A stretch of 64,000 nucleotides of DNA from Micrasema longulum (GCA_022494885.1 JAGVSM010000454.1:1-64000), one strand, 5' to 3'. Positions 11,510 to 23,997 are shown, numbered from the stretch's first letter. Notes: generated from the letters alone by a model not told the origin. Numbers and translations are program-made.

Positions 11510-11777
11510 CTCGGTTATCGAGGCAATGTCATCGACCTATCTTTTCTGGGGCCTTTCAACATTTTTTCCCATGGTCTCCACTTCATTATTCTAGGTGTCC
11601 ACGGGCCATCATTGTGCCTCGTTAAGTGTCCTGCCCACTGCCATTTTTATTTTGCTGCACTATCCATAAAATCCATGACTCTAGTTCAGCGCCTAGTTTC
11701 TTAATTTATTATTCTGTCTCTTAAACATGGTTTTTAGTCCGTATGTCGTCACAGGCAATACACATTTAAAAACAAAG
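11510..11777 (-). mobile_element. RTE-like LINE ORF, C-terminal remnant
   Basis: Read on the minus strand it encodes VFKCVLPVTTYGLKTM and, after frame changes, KWQWAGHLTRHNDGPW, then TPRIMKWRPW and GPRKDR. This is the conserved region after the reverse transcriptase in RTE-type endonuclease-reverse transcriptases of insects. Several stops and frameshifts are present. A SINE-3 copy directly upstream (11778-11979) marks its 5' limit. Confidence 0.75.
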
Positions 11778-11979
11778 AAAAAACTGGCTAAGCCTCTATT
11801 TTGAAGCTTTTTAGCTGGTGAAATATAAGGGATATGGAAGGAGGTAGTGAAAAATACATCACAACACCCAGACCAATTGATAAAAAATCTTTCTTGGATT
11901 TTTTTCTTGCAACTGGCGGGAATCAAATCCGCGACGCTAGTTTTACAGTTGGCCGTCTTACCAACTGTGCCACGGCGCC
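11778..11979 (-). mobile_element. tRNA-derived SINE-3, near full-length copy
   Basis: The minus strand begins GGCGCCGTGGCACAGTTGG (A box), then CGGATTTGATTCCCGCC (B box) and CAGTTGCAAG. The body is shared with the 45.0-kb copy: TTCCATATC, a CACC..GCT segment, and the tail GAGGCTTAGC. It abuts the RTE remnant. Confidence 0.8.
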
Positions 11980-12604
11980 TGCCATGATTCATAGACAGTA
12001 TTTTTAAGCGTATCTTTAGGGTTCAAAGAACGTTATAGTTGGTATGCAGATGATGTGACTTTTGTGGTTGTAATTAAGAGTAACTGATAGAGAAACATTA
12101 TTAAGAAGAATAAACATTCGTGCTTAAATAATGGTAATAATTGACTGAAAATATTTACTTCTGTGCGCTTTTCACCAACTGTATTAAAACGTCAAAGATA
12201 TTATCATCATTTGCGTGCGGCGTTTTTGACTTTTTGGGGGATTTATAGGGGTGTGTTGCTATGGCTTATCAATGAGTCCCACTGAATGTGAGGAAGGAGA
12301 TGAGGATTGCACAAAGGGCGGGGGAGGCGGTCCAGGGGAGAGTTTGGAGTTAGAGACCATCAAATAGATTAAATATGACTTTATCCGGCCTTTTCAATAT
12401 TCTGGAAACCCATAAGTAAACATATTTGCTTTCATGTTTTTTTTATCCGAATAGTAAAAATAATAATTAGCACATATTTGAATACGCCAACAGTTTTTTT
12501 GTTTTTTTAATTTGATTAAATGTTTTTTTAATTTTCAAAATTATATTTCTTTATTAACAAAAACCATGATTTATGTCTAAAAAAACAAAATATATATATG
12601 TCAA
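11980..12604. other. Unassigned DNA with a G-rich patch
   Basis: A G-rich run on the plus strand at about 12285-12345 (GGGCGGGGGAGGCGG) stands out. No coding feature is recognised. Confidence 0.4.
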
Positions 12605-12935
12605 TATTAGAGTTAGTCCAAATGTTTGTGGACAAAATACTGGATTTCTACCTCTCGTGAGTCATTAAGATTAACAAATTACAACAAGGATGGAGAATAC
12701 CTTAAATAAGGGAATACGGAAGTCTACGCATTTATAGGGCATATGACCTATCATTGGCTGGTTTAAGTGGCCACTTTACTCACTGTGTAACGTTCACCAC
12801 ATGTTTAAACATCCATTTTTCTTCAGTTCCTCCATTTGTTGATTAAAGCTGAAACCTTAATTATTGTTGGAAGGTTCATCTGACTGAATTATTTCACATT
12901 AGAAGAAGTTTAAAAATTGAAAATTGTAAAGACTC
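12605..12935 (+). repeat. Dispersed repeat R1, copy B
   Basis: Here the module with CAATATTAGAG, GTCCAAATGTTTGTGGAC and TTACAACAAGGATGGAG comes first. The body (GTCTACGCAT, TGACCTATCATTGGCTGG, CACTGTGTAACG) follows at about 12720-12930. The order is the reverse of copy A, with both parts in the same orientation. Confidence 0.7.
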
Positions 12936-12959
12936 TAATAAAAAGTAAATGTTTCTTTT

Positions 12960-13132
12960 TTTTGTTCGTTTTTTTTAAATGTTTTATTTTCACTTTTGTT
13001 TAGTTTTAATTATTGTTTTATTTTTCATTTTATGTATTACATTATAAATTGTTAATTTTTGTGATTATTTATGTAAAACATTTATTTGAAAAGAGTTCTT
13101 TGTATCGTTCATGAATGAATAAATAAATAGTG
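12960..13132 (+). mobile_element. Probable LINE 3' UTR end
   Basis: A T-rich segment ends in CATGAATGAATAAATAAATAG, like the 3' tails of other LINEs in the window. No ORF remains. Confidence 0.35.
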
Positions 13133-13964
13133 TTCCTAAAAGATGAAGGGTTTCACATTATTATTCTCTAATATGTTAATAAATCAATATAAAATTTTAT
13201 CCAAAGAAATATTGTTTTTGATACCTTATCAATATATTAAATGACCATTGATTTCATTCGTAGTATCATAAATATTTTTCTTAATCTCCTATAACATATT
13301 TTTTGAAAGCTAGCATTATTTATTTTGTAATTTAGTAAATTGACAAATGGGTATCAGAGCATTTCTCAATTATTCTGATTGGTTTTCAAAATGTGTATTT
13401 CGAGTCTCAATAATAAATTAAATGGCTTGCACTGAAACGGAGAGGCGTCTTTTTATCCATTTGTTGTGAATGGACCTTGGGCCCCACTTTTCCAATCAAA
13501 GAAGTTGCGCTAAGGCTTTTTCTCCCTTCTTCAGGGTAGATCAATTTATGTTCTGTCGAATGGCGGCCCATTGTGACTGCTAATATAAAAGTTTTTTTTT
13601 CTTTTTGCCATTTGGTAATAGGGAAAAGTTTTCGATTTAAATTAAGTCAAATGGATTTTACCACGATGTCGGAAAATTAATCTGTAAAGTTCATTTGAAG
13701 GGCCCGGGATGAGATATGGGTAGAAGTTCCCAATAAAACTCCAAAAATCAGTTAATTAATTCATTTATACGTCCCATGAAAGCTTACATTAGTAAAAACT
13801 TCAAAATAATCTTGTTTTTTAAATATTATTTTTTAATGAATTTCATATTTTTGAAAAATCAACAAAATTATCTCAAATGGAACATGATAATTGTTTCAAT
13901 TTTATTAAAGAATTATTTTTTATTCAAATAGTTTACATTTAAACATTTAAGTTTTATTTAAATC
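13133..13964. other. Unassigned DNA, partly higher complexity
   Basis: Segment 13430-13740 is GC-richer (GGGCCCC, GGCGGCCC, GGGCCCGGG) and could be single-copy or regulatory DNA. No exon can be supported. Confidence 0.4.
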
Positions 13965-14125
13965 TATATAAATAAAAGGCAATGTTCAAATGGTTGTCCT
14001 TGATGGATAACTAAGACTGAGTAACTACTGGACCGATTTACGAGCGGTTTTCAGATAAATGTACATCTTTGCCACGAAAAGATTTAAAGCTCGAGTAATT
14101 TTCAATTTATTAAGTGAAAAAAAAT
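13965..14125 (+). repeat. Insect-type dispersed element, 5' end fragment
   Basis: Begins CTATATAAATAAAAGGCAAT, followed by TACTGGACCGATTTACG and TCTTTGCCACG. This opening resembles very common short interspersed elements of insect genomes, sometimes annotated as Helitron or RTE derived. The class is not resolved. Confidence 0.5.
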
Positions 14126-15933
14126 TTAGGAGATGGAGGTTATTTTTTTGTTGGCAAAAAAAGCTGGTATTTGAATGTTCACATATAACATTTATTTTTT
14201 ATGGATTATGATCAGATTATTTCCTTAATTTCCTTATTTTTGAAAAACATTTATTTATTTATATTGGATTTATGGTAAAACTAAAACAATAATAAATAAC
14301 ATTTTTTTTTTTGAAAATCGAATTACTTACTAAAGTGCACCCCTGAGCAGAGTTTGACATAAGCAAAAATTATTATATATTTAAAAATTAATTACGAAAA
14401 GTTTTCAAATTCAACCATAAACAAGTAATAAGGTACTTACTTAAATTCAGTATTTGGAAATATTTTTTTGCTACTTATTAAAAGCATAAAAAATATTTTT
14501 ATATTTAAAAAAATATAAAAAATGGTCATTGCGTTAGCCACGCCCTCAATACGTCACGATTCATGTTTATTTTTCAAATTTGTTCCTAACCGTTCAAATG
14601 TTTATATAACATCATCACAAATCTTGGCGTCACTATTATCATTGCCAAATATGTCACGTTTTTCTAGTGATATATTTTTTTACATTTTGAAAAAAAGTTA
14701 TGTTTAAAAACATGTCTCCACAATATCCATTTTGATTTTGTAAATACAATTAATTATTTTTAATCCATTTAAGATATGTTTATCGACATAAGTAGTATGT
14801 TAAATTTCCCTTATGTGACAAATAATAAAATAAATAATACATATTATTGGGAAGAAAGGAACTCTGTGGATTTCAATTGAAAATTATTAGTATGCCTGAA
14901 AACAATGGATTGATATGAATAAAAATATTTCAAATGACTTTCACACTGTTGTACTTTCTTTATACTTCGCTTTGACCGGTTTCTGTCCATCTTGACGCCT
15001 TGACACCACGGTAAGAAAAGCTTAGAGGTCGGATATTACAAGATGCATTTACTACGTATTTTTAATATAAAAAGCAGCGTTTAAGCACTAAGGGGGTATT
15101 TCACCATATCTTTATAAATCCTGATTAACAAAATATAAAATAAAATTGGCTACTCGATTTAAATGATATTTGCAACCAACCAGTTTTACCATGGGAATAA
15201 TGTTAAATCAATCTTTCGACTGGTTTATTCAGTCTGACAATACAACTGTAAAAATCCATGTATTTTTAGTAAAAAATCGCGTATTTTTCAAAACCCACAA
15301 TCTCACGCTTACCTAACAACTCCGTCATACCCTTAGATGTATATACTCTAAGATCATACCTCAGTTTTTACATTTAATTTTGTTAGTTTTTATAAGCTTC
15401 AAATATATTTCGGTATTTTATATAATGTTATTAAAAATTAGAATCAATAAATAAGGTTGATTTTTGTGACAATTACGTTAATGTTTATTTTTTTCTTAGT
15501 TTGCTTTAGTTATAATAGCTTTTTATTTTTATATTTTAGTATTATCTCTTTACCTTTTTCAATGAATTTACATTGAATCTAATGATTATCATTGTATTTC
15601 TAAAGTTTAGTCGATTTTAGTTAAATATGTCACCAAACATAAGAAAATAACAACTTGTACCAGAAATTAATGTTATAAAGTGATTACTGACCGTTGGTAA
15701 CTGTCAAAACTCAGAATACAACTATTCTAGGTTACGAAATCGTGTTGAGATAAAGTTTTATTATACAAGCTATAATCGAGTTGATTTGTATTTTGTGAGT
15801 AAGATACTTATTTAATTGAACATAAAATCTTAAATACTTACCTAAATCTTTCGATTATGAACGGTTTTCAACGTTATTAAAATTTGAGCTGAGCGGTCAT
15901 AACGATAACGCGAGCGACGCTATTTTCAAATGT
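14126..15933. other. Unassigned AT-rich DNA
   Basis: No gene recognised. The 61-codon frame at 14522-14707 lies in a slightly GC-richer patch but has no known motif. Confidence 0.4.
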
Positions 15934-18720
15934 TTTTTTATTTAAATTTTTCATTAATAAACCCTTACGGGTTACATATATATGACAAAATATTTTTAAT
16001 TTTAAAATTCACATTCTACTGTTAATAATAATATTTTAAACATCTTTTGTAATGGTTGTCTGAGTCTTTTGTTTAGTTTTGTCTGGTAGATTATTTTATA
16101 ATTTCAGTCCATGGTTTATTAGTCTCGATTGTTTTTTTTCGTTTTAAAAGGTTGTAGGTATATGATATTTTTCTGATATTCTCGTATTGTGTTCACGTTT
16201 ACTACTGTTTTTTTTTCAAGTTTTACTTCTTCGTCTATAATAACGTCAGTGGCTTCTAGTTTAAATATTTCAGTTACATTTAATTGTTTAGTTCGTTTAA
16301 AAAGTTCTTTAGTTGCTGTTAGATAGGGTAGGTAATATACAAACTTTAATATTTTATTTTGCTGTCTTTGTAGTCTGTTTATGTCATTTTGATTTCTTTT
16401 TCCCCATAGTAGTTGAATATAACATATTTTAGTTTTTACATAGGCTTCATAAATCAAAAAAAAATCCTTTATTAGAACAGAGTTTTTGATTTAAAAAAAA
16501 GGCTCGAAGACACCACTTTACTAATTAAATTTTTGATATGAATTGTTCATGTCAATTGTCTGTCTATTGTTAGTCCTAAGTTTTAACATGTTCAATTTCA
16601 GTAAGTCGTTCATTATTTATGTAAGCATCTGCTTTGTGATATTTTTTTCTAGATTCGAAATAGATAAAACTGCATTTTTTTTCTTTAAGTGTAAGTAAGT
16701 TTGTGTTAGTCCATTTAGTCAACATAGTAAAGTCTTCCTCTATGTATTGTTTGTTAATACGTCTTTTTGATTTTTATAAAACAGTCCAATGGCGTCGGCA
16801 TACATAATAATTTTAACTTTAAAATTATACAGTCATAAGTCATTAATATATAAAATATATAATAGTGAACCCAAAATAGATCCTTGTGGGACTTTAAAGT
16901 TTGTATTTTACTTTTTTTTAATTTACAAAGGTATACTGCTTCCGATTGTTTAAGTATGATTTTAATAGTTTGCATTCTTGATATTTTACTCCTGTATCAT
17001 TGAATTTTTTTATCATGGTCTCAATGTGTACCGTATAAAAAGCTTTTTTTAAAATCTAATATTACTCTTGTAGTTGGAATTCCAGCATGCATATTTGTTG
17101 GAATATAATTAATTAAATTTACTAGGGCGGTTCCGGTTCCTTTTTTTTCTTGAAAACCATGTTGGTTTAAGCATATTATATTGATATTTTTATTTGACCC
17201 ATTAATCGTTGATGAATATATTTTTCGAAGGTTTTTATAGGAAGGATTAAATACAATTAAATTTTCTATAGTTCTATAGTGACTAGGTTCCATTCGATCT
17301 CCACCTTTAAATATAGGAGTTATTCTTGCAGTTTTCAATTCTTCCGGGCAGATTCCTAACTTTATATGCATGTTAATTAATTTCGATATGACCGGGCTTA
17401 AAATATCTTTGAGATTGTAGTTTTTTTCATATTCTGATGATGCATTTTTTTAAGATTGTCAATTATTTTACACACTTTTTTGTCGTTGTTGATCTTAGAA
17501 AAAATGTACTATTTATTTTTCTTCTTTGTTTTTCTGATATGTTTAGACATGGTTCATCTAATTTATTTGTCACTTTTTTACCTAGATTGGAGTAATATTC
17601 ATTGATAATATTTGAAATTTTTCTTCATAATTTGTTAAAATCCCATCTTTTATATAAGCTGACTGTAATTTATATCCAGACTTGATCTTTTGTAATATTT
17701 TCTAAAGTTTATTGCTGCTGCCTTATGACCAATTTTATGTAATTTTTGTAATACGGTTTTTTTGATTTTCTGATTTCATTTCTTATTTCTTTTTGAATAT
17801 TTTTTAGTTCGGTTACCATTTGTTTATATACATTTGATTTTTATTTTTTTATATATTTTTTTAGTTGGCCAACCCTCCTTTATTGACGTTGTGAAGTTTC
17901 TTGCCTTGGTTTTTAAGTTCATTTTTGAAATATCGTTTTGGATAATGTCTTGTCTAACTGTTTAAAATTATTTGTATTTTTGCCCTGAGATTTTCTTTTA
18001 ATTTGACGTTATCTTTTATTTTTAAGGTGTATTTTTGCTAAGCTTTTTTTATCTTTCGGTAAGTATATTTATACTAAGATAGAGTTTGTATAAATATCTT
18101 AGCTTTGTGATCACTTAGTAAAGTATCTTTGTAGTCTATAGTATATTTAACTTCTATAATATTTGTTAATACATGAACAATAATCGAGTTTCGTCCTCTG
18201 TGATTCCATCTTGTATATTTTTAAGTGAGGTTTTGTTAAGAATTACATAATTTTTAGATATTATGATATTTATATATTCATTTGTTAGAACATTGTCGTT
18301 TTTAGTATATTGATATTAAAATCCCCTACTATTATTGTTTTTCCTTTATTTCCATACGGAAGTATTTGTGTTTCTAAAAGGTTTGTGAAACTATGGATTT
18401 CGGTTTTATTTAGTCGTCTGTAGATAGCACACAAATTTATTTTTAGTTTTATAAGACTTATTAGAACAATTTTTGCCATATCTCTATTATTTTCAATATT
18501 TTTTCTTCGTTATTTAAGTTTTTCTTAATGTACATAGCAACACCTTCTTCTCTACTTTCCCGGCAGGAGTTTTATTATATTGTAATTATTGATGTCATAT
18601 AATTCTGCTTCACTATTAGTAAGCCATGTTTCAGTTAGAATTATGAAATTGGGGTTTTCAAATTTACTAATTATAAGTGCTTTTAGTTCATTCACTTTGG
18701 GTTTCAGAAATAAAAAAAGT
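15934..18720 (-). mobile_element. LINE L, minus-strand non-LTR retrotransposon with nearly complete ORF2
   Basis: The endonuclease begins near 18715, RT lies in the middle, and a C-terminal region runs to about 16020. The 3' end on the minus strand carries the stem AACCCGTAAGGGTT and then TTATTAATGAAAAATT up to about 15934. The same stem ends LINE C at 50.8 kb, so both belong to one family. ORF1 is missing, a sign of 5' truncation. Confidence 0.85.
16020..18715 (-). pseudogene. LINE L ORF2: endonuclease-reverse transcriptase, heavily decayed
   Basis: In minus order: NPNFIILTETWLTNSEAELY (near 18600-18660), GVAMYIKKNL (about 18540), GKTIIVGDFNINIL (about 18300-18350), all endonuclease motifs. 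RT motifs follow: GICPEELKTARITPIFKGGD (about 17300-17360), LNQHGF, KGTGTALVNLINYI, a degenerate DFKKSF where DFKKAFD is expected, KVPQGSILGSLL (about 16880-16905) and YADAIGLF near 16795-16815. The last replaces the second aspartate of the catalytic YADD by alanine. The C-terminal 112-codon frame (16119-16457) has DINRLQRQQNKILK and is followed, after a shift, by GLKLYNNLPDK. Many stops and shifts; it cannot be active. Confidence 0.82.
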
Positions 18721-19265
18721 AATAATTAAAATATTTCTAAAACTTTTTAATAAAGTTTTAAGTAAGTATTTAATCGGATATATTTAAAAACTTTTTTATT
18801 CACATACGTGCTTTTGTTTTTATGTATTTATCCAGTCCGAGCCATTTTATCTTATGACAATATAAAATATTTTACGATCGCGAGGGATAAGACGAGAGGC
18901 TATATATTTATAAGAAAACCGGGAGTCTCTATTGATTACTGTCAGAAAAACTTACAAATGGCCATTATGAAATATTTATAGCGTATAAACAGAAGTCTTT
19001 CCGCAATTTACCCCTTAAATATTTCTGATTTCAAATATTTTTCTCATTCAACCCTCACAACCACAAAGAGAATAAGCAAAGTACTAATATAAATAATTCA
19101 CAATGATATTCGATTCGTTTTTATTGCCACAAAATAAATACATTCTTTGTCAGAGGATGGGTCTTTAACCAGCATCTTTTTAAAACTACCTTAATGGGGT
19201 TATACTAAAACAAATAGAGAATTCTGTGTATTGAATGACTGAGAAACATATTGTATTGTTAACTC
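18721..19265. other. Unassigned AT-rich DNA
   Basis: Nothing recognisable as a gene or repeat. Confidence 0.4.
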
Positions 19266-19343
19266 AAGACAAATCTGGACTTTTTCGGTTTAAGTTTACA
19301 ACGATTTAAACGAGCACTAAATAAAAAGTCCAGATATTGTCTT
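19266..19343 (+). other. 78-nt hairpin with 20-bp stem
   Basis: AAGACAAATCTGGACTTTTT (19266-19285) pairs with AAAAAGTCCAGATATTGTCTT (19323-19343) with one bulged base; the loop is 37 nt. It could be a structural element of the adjoining LINE 3' region or a small-RNA hairpin. Confidence 0.6.
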
Positions 19344-19476
19344 GATGTCCCTTATGTTTGGCAATGCTTCTTTTTTTTTTAAATGTGTTAATTTATTATT
19401 TTATTATAATATTTAAACTCTTTGAGTTGTAAACATTGACGGTGTCCGTTTATGAATAAATAAATAAATAAATATT
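19344..19476 (+). mobile_element. LINE 3' end with AAAT tail
   Basis: T-rich sequence ending GGTGTCCGTTTATGAATAAA and further AAAT units, like the end of LINE A (CCGTTTATGTAAAATAAATA). No ORF is left, so only the 3' UTR is represented. Confidence 0.6.
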
Positions 19477-19544
19477 GAAAGGGGAGTGAGTGCCAGAAAC
19501 AGAGTGAACGGTGCACTTAAATCAACCTTTGTAAATAAATGTGT

Positions 19545-20095
19545 GTCCCAAGAGGCAAAATAAGCAGCTCACAATGGAGTCCTAGTGCCAACCTTGATGT
19601 ATAGGAGCCAAGTATGGACTTGGAAAAACAGGGATGAAAGCAGGCTGAATGCTGTCGAAATGCGATCTTTTAAGCAAATGTATGGTAAAACTATGTACGA
19701 TAGATACACAAATGTCGAGATCCGTACATAATGTAAGCCTGAGATAAGCATTATCGACTAAATCAAGAAAGAAGCTTTTCGTTCGTTTGGACATGTAGAG
19801 CGAATGAGCAGCGAAAGAACGGCTTGAAATATTTACAATGCAAACGTTTGATGGATACAGAAAAAGAGGATATCCAAGAAAGACATCGCATGACCAAATC
19901 AAACAAATATTTCAAGATAGACATGTTAAAAGTCTTAATAATCGGCGCGCGTGCATGAAAAGATTGTTTATCTATTATATTAAGATCAAAAAATGTTTCA
20001 TGTAGAGGAAGCGAGGACTGTATGCAAATATAGAGTAATGTGCCTTTCTATCCTGTCTGCCTACCCTTACGGAGAAACGGCGTGATGGTTTATTT
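19545..20095 (+). mobile_element. RTE-like LINE, C-terminal remnant and 3' UTR
   Basis: In plus frames: LVPTLMYRSQVWTW, RLNAVEMRSFKQMYGKTMYD, EAFRSFGHVERM, YRKRGYPRKTSHDQI and LNNRRACMKRL. This is the conserved post-RT region of RTE-type LINEs, particularly familiar from Lepidoptera. After it, GTCTGCCTACCCTTACGG and CGTGATGG form the 3' UTR. Internal stops show it is dead. Open frames on the opposite strand (19582-19902 and 19569-19751) are shadows of it. Confidence 0.82.
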
Positions 20096-20690
20096 GTTTT
20101 GTTTTTTGGAACATACTTTACTATTATTCTTCCATATTATTCTTCCATCACTAATTGTAAGTAAATTCAATGTATTTAAGTGAAATTATAGTTTGTATTT
20201 TCTCGTGAGGAATGGAGCTTGAATTTTATTTATTGAATTTTATTTTTTAGAATTCTGTTGATTTTTTGCAAATGTGAATTCGGAAAATTTTGCTTGATGT
20301 AATAAATAATTCGAATGTTTGAAAAAGATTAAGTATAAATACAGAACTACTTGAATTAATAGGAGAAAAAGAATGAAATTTATTCAGCACCCACTTAATG
20401 TAATTTATTTATTCTTTTTGTTCGCTTTCTGAGCCGTATCGCATTTATTTTGTATTATTACATGTTTTCGGCTGAAAATTAATTGTTAAATCTTAGCGCG
20501 AGCGATAAGCATAAGCTGCTTGTGTCACGGACTTTCCGCATTAACAGAAAAACATATTTTTTGTCTAAAATACGGTTCACATGTTTGGTGTTAACCCGCT
20601 TGGTGTCACGCTACGCCATTAACTGTTATTTGCAAGGACATGACGCTACGTTTCCGCTGGTTTTTACCTGTAAGAACGTGTCTACTAACA
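20096..20690. other. Unassigned DNA before an inverted repeat
   Basis: The 97-codon frame at 20483-20776 overlaps the left arm of the inverted repeat and looks like repeat DNA read by chance, not a gene. Confidence 0.4.
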
Positions 20691-20730
20691 GTTCGCTCAT
20701 TTGCTGCAACGACTTCATAACTCGAAAACC
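20691..20730 (+). repeat. Left arm of a large inverted repeat
   Basis: GCTCATTTGCTGCAACGACT..ATAACTCGAAAA matches, inverted, the arm at 21345-21390 with a few differences. Confidence 0.65.
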
Positions 20731-21344
20731 ACGATTTTTCAGGAGTTGCATTTTAAGTTTAAAATACAAAATTTAATTTTGGAAATTACACATAATAAAA
20801 AATACTAAAAATGGCAGGATTTTGTCAATCAGCATTTAGTTATGACATAGACATGAATTAATTGCGAAATTGTTAAGTTTTTCATACACTCAGAAATACC
20901 CCTTGTTTCATTTATGACGTTTTTGCTGCTAAAATCAGTTTTGAAAGGTGACATAAAAATAATTGTAACGTTGTTGCTAACAAAAAGTACTATTCAACGT
21001 TTATTACAAAAATTTCCACTTGTGACGGTATTATTTTTTTCTATCATTTGAAAAATAATAAAATACAACATTGCAATCAAATCCATAGGAATTAAATAAT
21101 AATTATGCTAAGAAAAAAAAAGTTCTGAGTACTAACAATAGAAAAAAGTTCAAATAAGCGTTAAGTACATAAAAAATCTAAAACACTTTTTGCCGACACA
21201 TGCGCGCGTCCGCATTAAAAGGGTACGAGCGGCCACTTGGCTAACGAAAATTACGCGTCGCTAGCAGCGGTAGGATCCTGATTCACTTGTGCGACGAATA
21301 CAGGGACCGTGCACTTGACTACGGCCTTGCCCCCCGCAGCGTTT
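20731..21344. other. Spacer between the inverted-repeat arms
   Basis: The left part is AT-rich; the right part (21195-21340) is GC-richer with many CpG sites. No coding feature is recognised. It may be the interior of a non-autonomous element or two opposed copies of one repeat. Confidence 0.4.
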
Positions 21345-21390
21345 GAGATTTTCGAGTTATTACACTGTTGAAGCAAATGAGCGATGTAAC
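21345..21390 (-). repeat. Right arm of a large inverted repeat
   Basis: Reads GCTCATTTGCTTCAACAGTG..ATAACTCGAAAA on the minus strand, matching 20691-20730. The phrase seems to belong to a dispersed insect repeat. Confidence 0.65.
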
Positions 21391-21633
21391 AGGGCGAAGA
21401 GAATGGTTATTTTACAGTAGGAGTTTCAAAAAAAATATTTGGGAATTTACATTTTTTTGTAGACACAGACTAGATTTCGCTCTCTGATAATTTTAGGTTT
21501 TGCCTTAACTCAAAAATTTCTTAGCTAGTCAGAACCTGAAAAAATTTAACAACTGTACATAGTAAAAATATTTTTAAAAAGCTTAAAGCCGCGTATTTTG
21601 AAGATATTTTGTTTATTTATCCATTTTATAGAA

Positions 21634-22342
21634 ACACTAGCGAACCCGTCAGACGTTGTCCTGCCCGAACGTTGGCTTCCCTGCTATTAGCTTGGAAAAA
21701 GACTTTTCATTGATACGTTGGTACCTAACTACTTGTTTGTGATTAAATTCCAAAATTGAAAAATTGATAATATTACAATATTTCATTTAAGCAGGTACCT
21801 AGGTACTTGTTTATGGTTGAATTCCAAAACATACAATCAATATTTTTTTTAAATTTGGCGTTCTTTTTGCAAACGTCAAACTTCGGTCGTTTCACCAACA
21901 AAGGGGTGTACTTATGTATGAATACGATTTTTTTTTAATGTATTGAATTTAATATTATTTTAGTGGTACCAAAAGTCCAATTAGAAGTAACAAATGGGTA
22001 GAAATTATAAGGAATTTAAGGAAAGAATCTGATTGAGATCCACAAAAAACAAATGCCGTTAGTAAACATTTAAAAACAAACTTTTTTTATACACAAAAAA
22101 ACTACATCTTTCCATTTCTTTGCAAATGCATTCTCCTTAAATGCAACCCTGGTTGATTGATGAATTAAACATTTACGCTTTTAACTTCTTTTTTACATAT
22201 TCGATTGAAAAATTTTATATTTACGAACACGCACAGCGCAAAGATCTATGTTTCTCAGAAAACCGCACGTAAATTGGTTAAGCCGTTTAGGAAGAGTACG
22301 GTGACATCACACGTACAGAGGAATTATATATATATAAAGATG
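21634..22342 (+). repeat. Insect-type dispersed element with GACGTTGTCCTGC motif
   Basis: Starts ACACTAGCGAACCCGTCAGA followed by CGTTGTCCTGCCCG and ends GGTGACATCACACG..GAATTATATATATATAAAG. This start and the AATT plus TA-rich end are typical of very abundant insect interspersed elements. It carries GTTAAGCCGTTTAGG near 22280. No ORF. Confidence 0.55.
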
Positions 22343-23997
22343 GTCAACAACGATAACATTACATAATAGAAATAAGGTTTAGACTTACCAGCGAAGTTTT
22401 CAAATAATTATCATACTTATTAAATAATGAAACATGTGTTGAATATATCAATTGATGAAAAAAAAAAACAATTATAATTATCAAAGCGGTTTCCTTCTTT
22501 TTTGTTGAGCTGTTGATCTATCTAGAGGAAATCCTAAGAAGGTTAAATTTAAGACAGCACAAAAATTTGTAAATACCAAAAAAAAATTGCAACTATTTTT
22601 AAAGTACAAACATGTTGCTTACTTGCATTTTTTGAAGCAATTTTTACAAACTGTTTTTTTTCTGATATTTCATTGATTATGTTTTGATTATGTTTGCTGT
22701 CACTTTATTCGTTTTTTTAAAAGTTATTTTATATATTCACAAGCAATCACAAATACATACGACATCTAATGTGAACACAATTCAACTCTATCAAGTTATC
22801 TACTTGTTACAATTATTATTATCTTTACTAGAATTTTACCTTATAAATATAAAAGACTATTTTATTTTTAAAAAATAGTAATCGTCCGTCAATGATGTTA
22901 AAAAATATCGTTAAAATATCTGGTAAGGCCGTTTGATAAGGTGTCACAGCGTAAATAAATTCCTATACCTGTCTCCTTTTCTCTCGCCAACTTTAATCCT
23001 GTCCTTTTTGCACCTGTATGAAGTTCCAAAAACTATTTAATTTATTATTTTGTCACCTGGGGTCAGTGCCCGCTTGAAACTTAACTAACAAACACGTTAA
23101 TTGCCAAATCGATTTCGGTATACCGCATCGCATAAAAATAAAAATACAATTAATAATAAACTTAAATCAAATTTATGTGACAAAAAAGAGACCATTGGTG
23201 TGGAGTTTTGCTGCTTTTTCAAGAGAAACGAAAATCTACAAAAGGTCAGTCCATCTCAATTTCTTTTCATGTTCCAATTTTGCGCTGTGACAAAACAAAA
23301 TTAATACACCCTTTGTCGATAACCAGCTTACGCATCGCCAATATCAATTTATTATTTTACTAAACATAAACTTTTACATCATTAGATCAGTGTAATGATA
23401 ACTTTCACTCACTTTTTTAAGAATATTGAGTTTTATATAATATTATGATAATCCTTGCGAAAAATATGTAAAAGTATGACATAATTTTATTGAAGTATGG
23501 GAGATAAAATATATTGTACAAACTTAATTGCCGAAATTTAGATGAACATTATTTTTAAAATGTTGAATCAATTTTATATACAAATTTTATCAAGTTTATT
23601 GGTGATTCTTATTCGTATATTATTTCATTTATGTCGCAAAAAGATTTGTTGTAGGCCAACAAGTGTTGTGGTTCTACCACGCAATAAGATATGAGACTGC
23701 TTTTCAAGTAGCAGTTATAATAAAGGCTTTTACTGTGGAAAATTAATTTCAGGAAAGGTTTCGTTACTAAAACTTTCAGTGTAAATATAATCTCCATACT
23801 AATCTAACGATAGCCATTGTATGTTTTGTTATAGGACGCTTGATACTAAACTTGTATAGATTACAAAGCTTATTTTACAAGTGACATAAACTTTAAACTC
23901 CTAAATTTTAAAAAGTGGACATTAATTACACTGCGTGGATTTTATCATGATATGTTATTTAATATTAATTTCATACCAGTATTTGAATAATAGTGAC
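22343..23997. other. Unassigned AT-rich DNA
   Basis: No gene or repeat can be supported. The short frames at 22684-22878, 23101-23304 and 23609-23797 have no known motifs. A GTCAGT donor-like site lies near 23246 without other exon evidence. Confidence 0.4.

Noticed and set aside
11693..11992. 99-codon minus frame as a gene
   Set aside because: It crosses the SINE-3 head and the RTE remnant; the recognisable part is RTE coding DNA, not a host gene.
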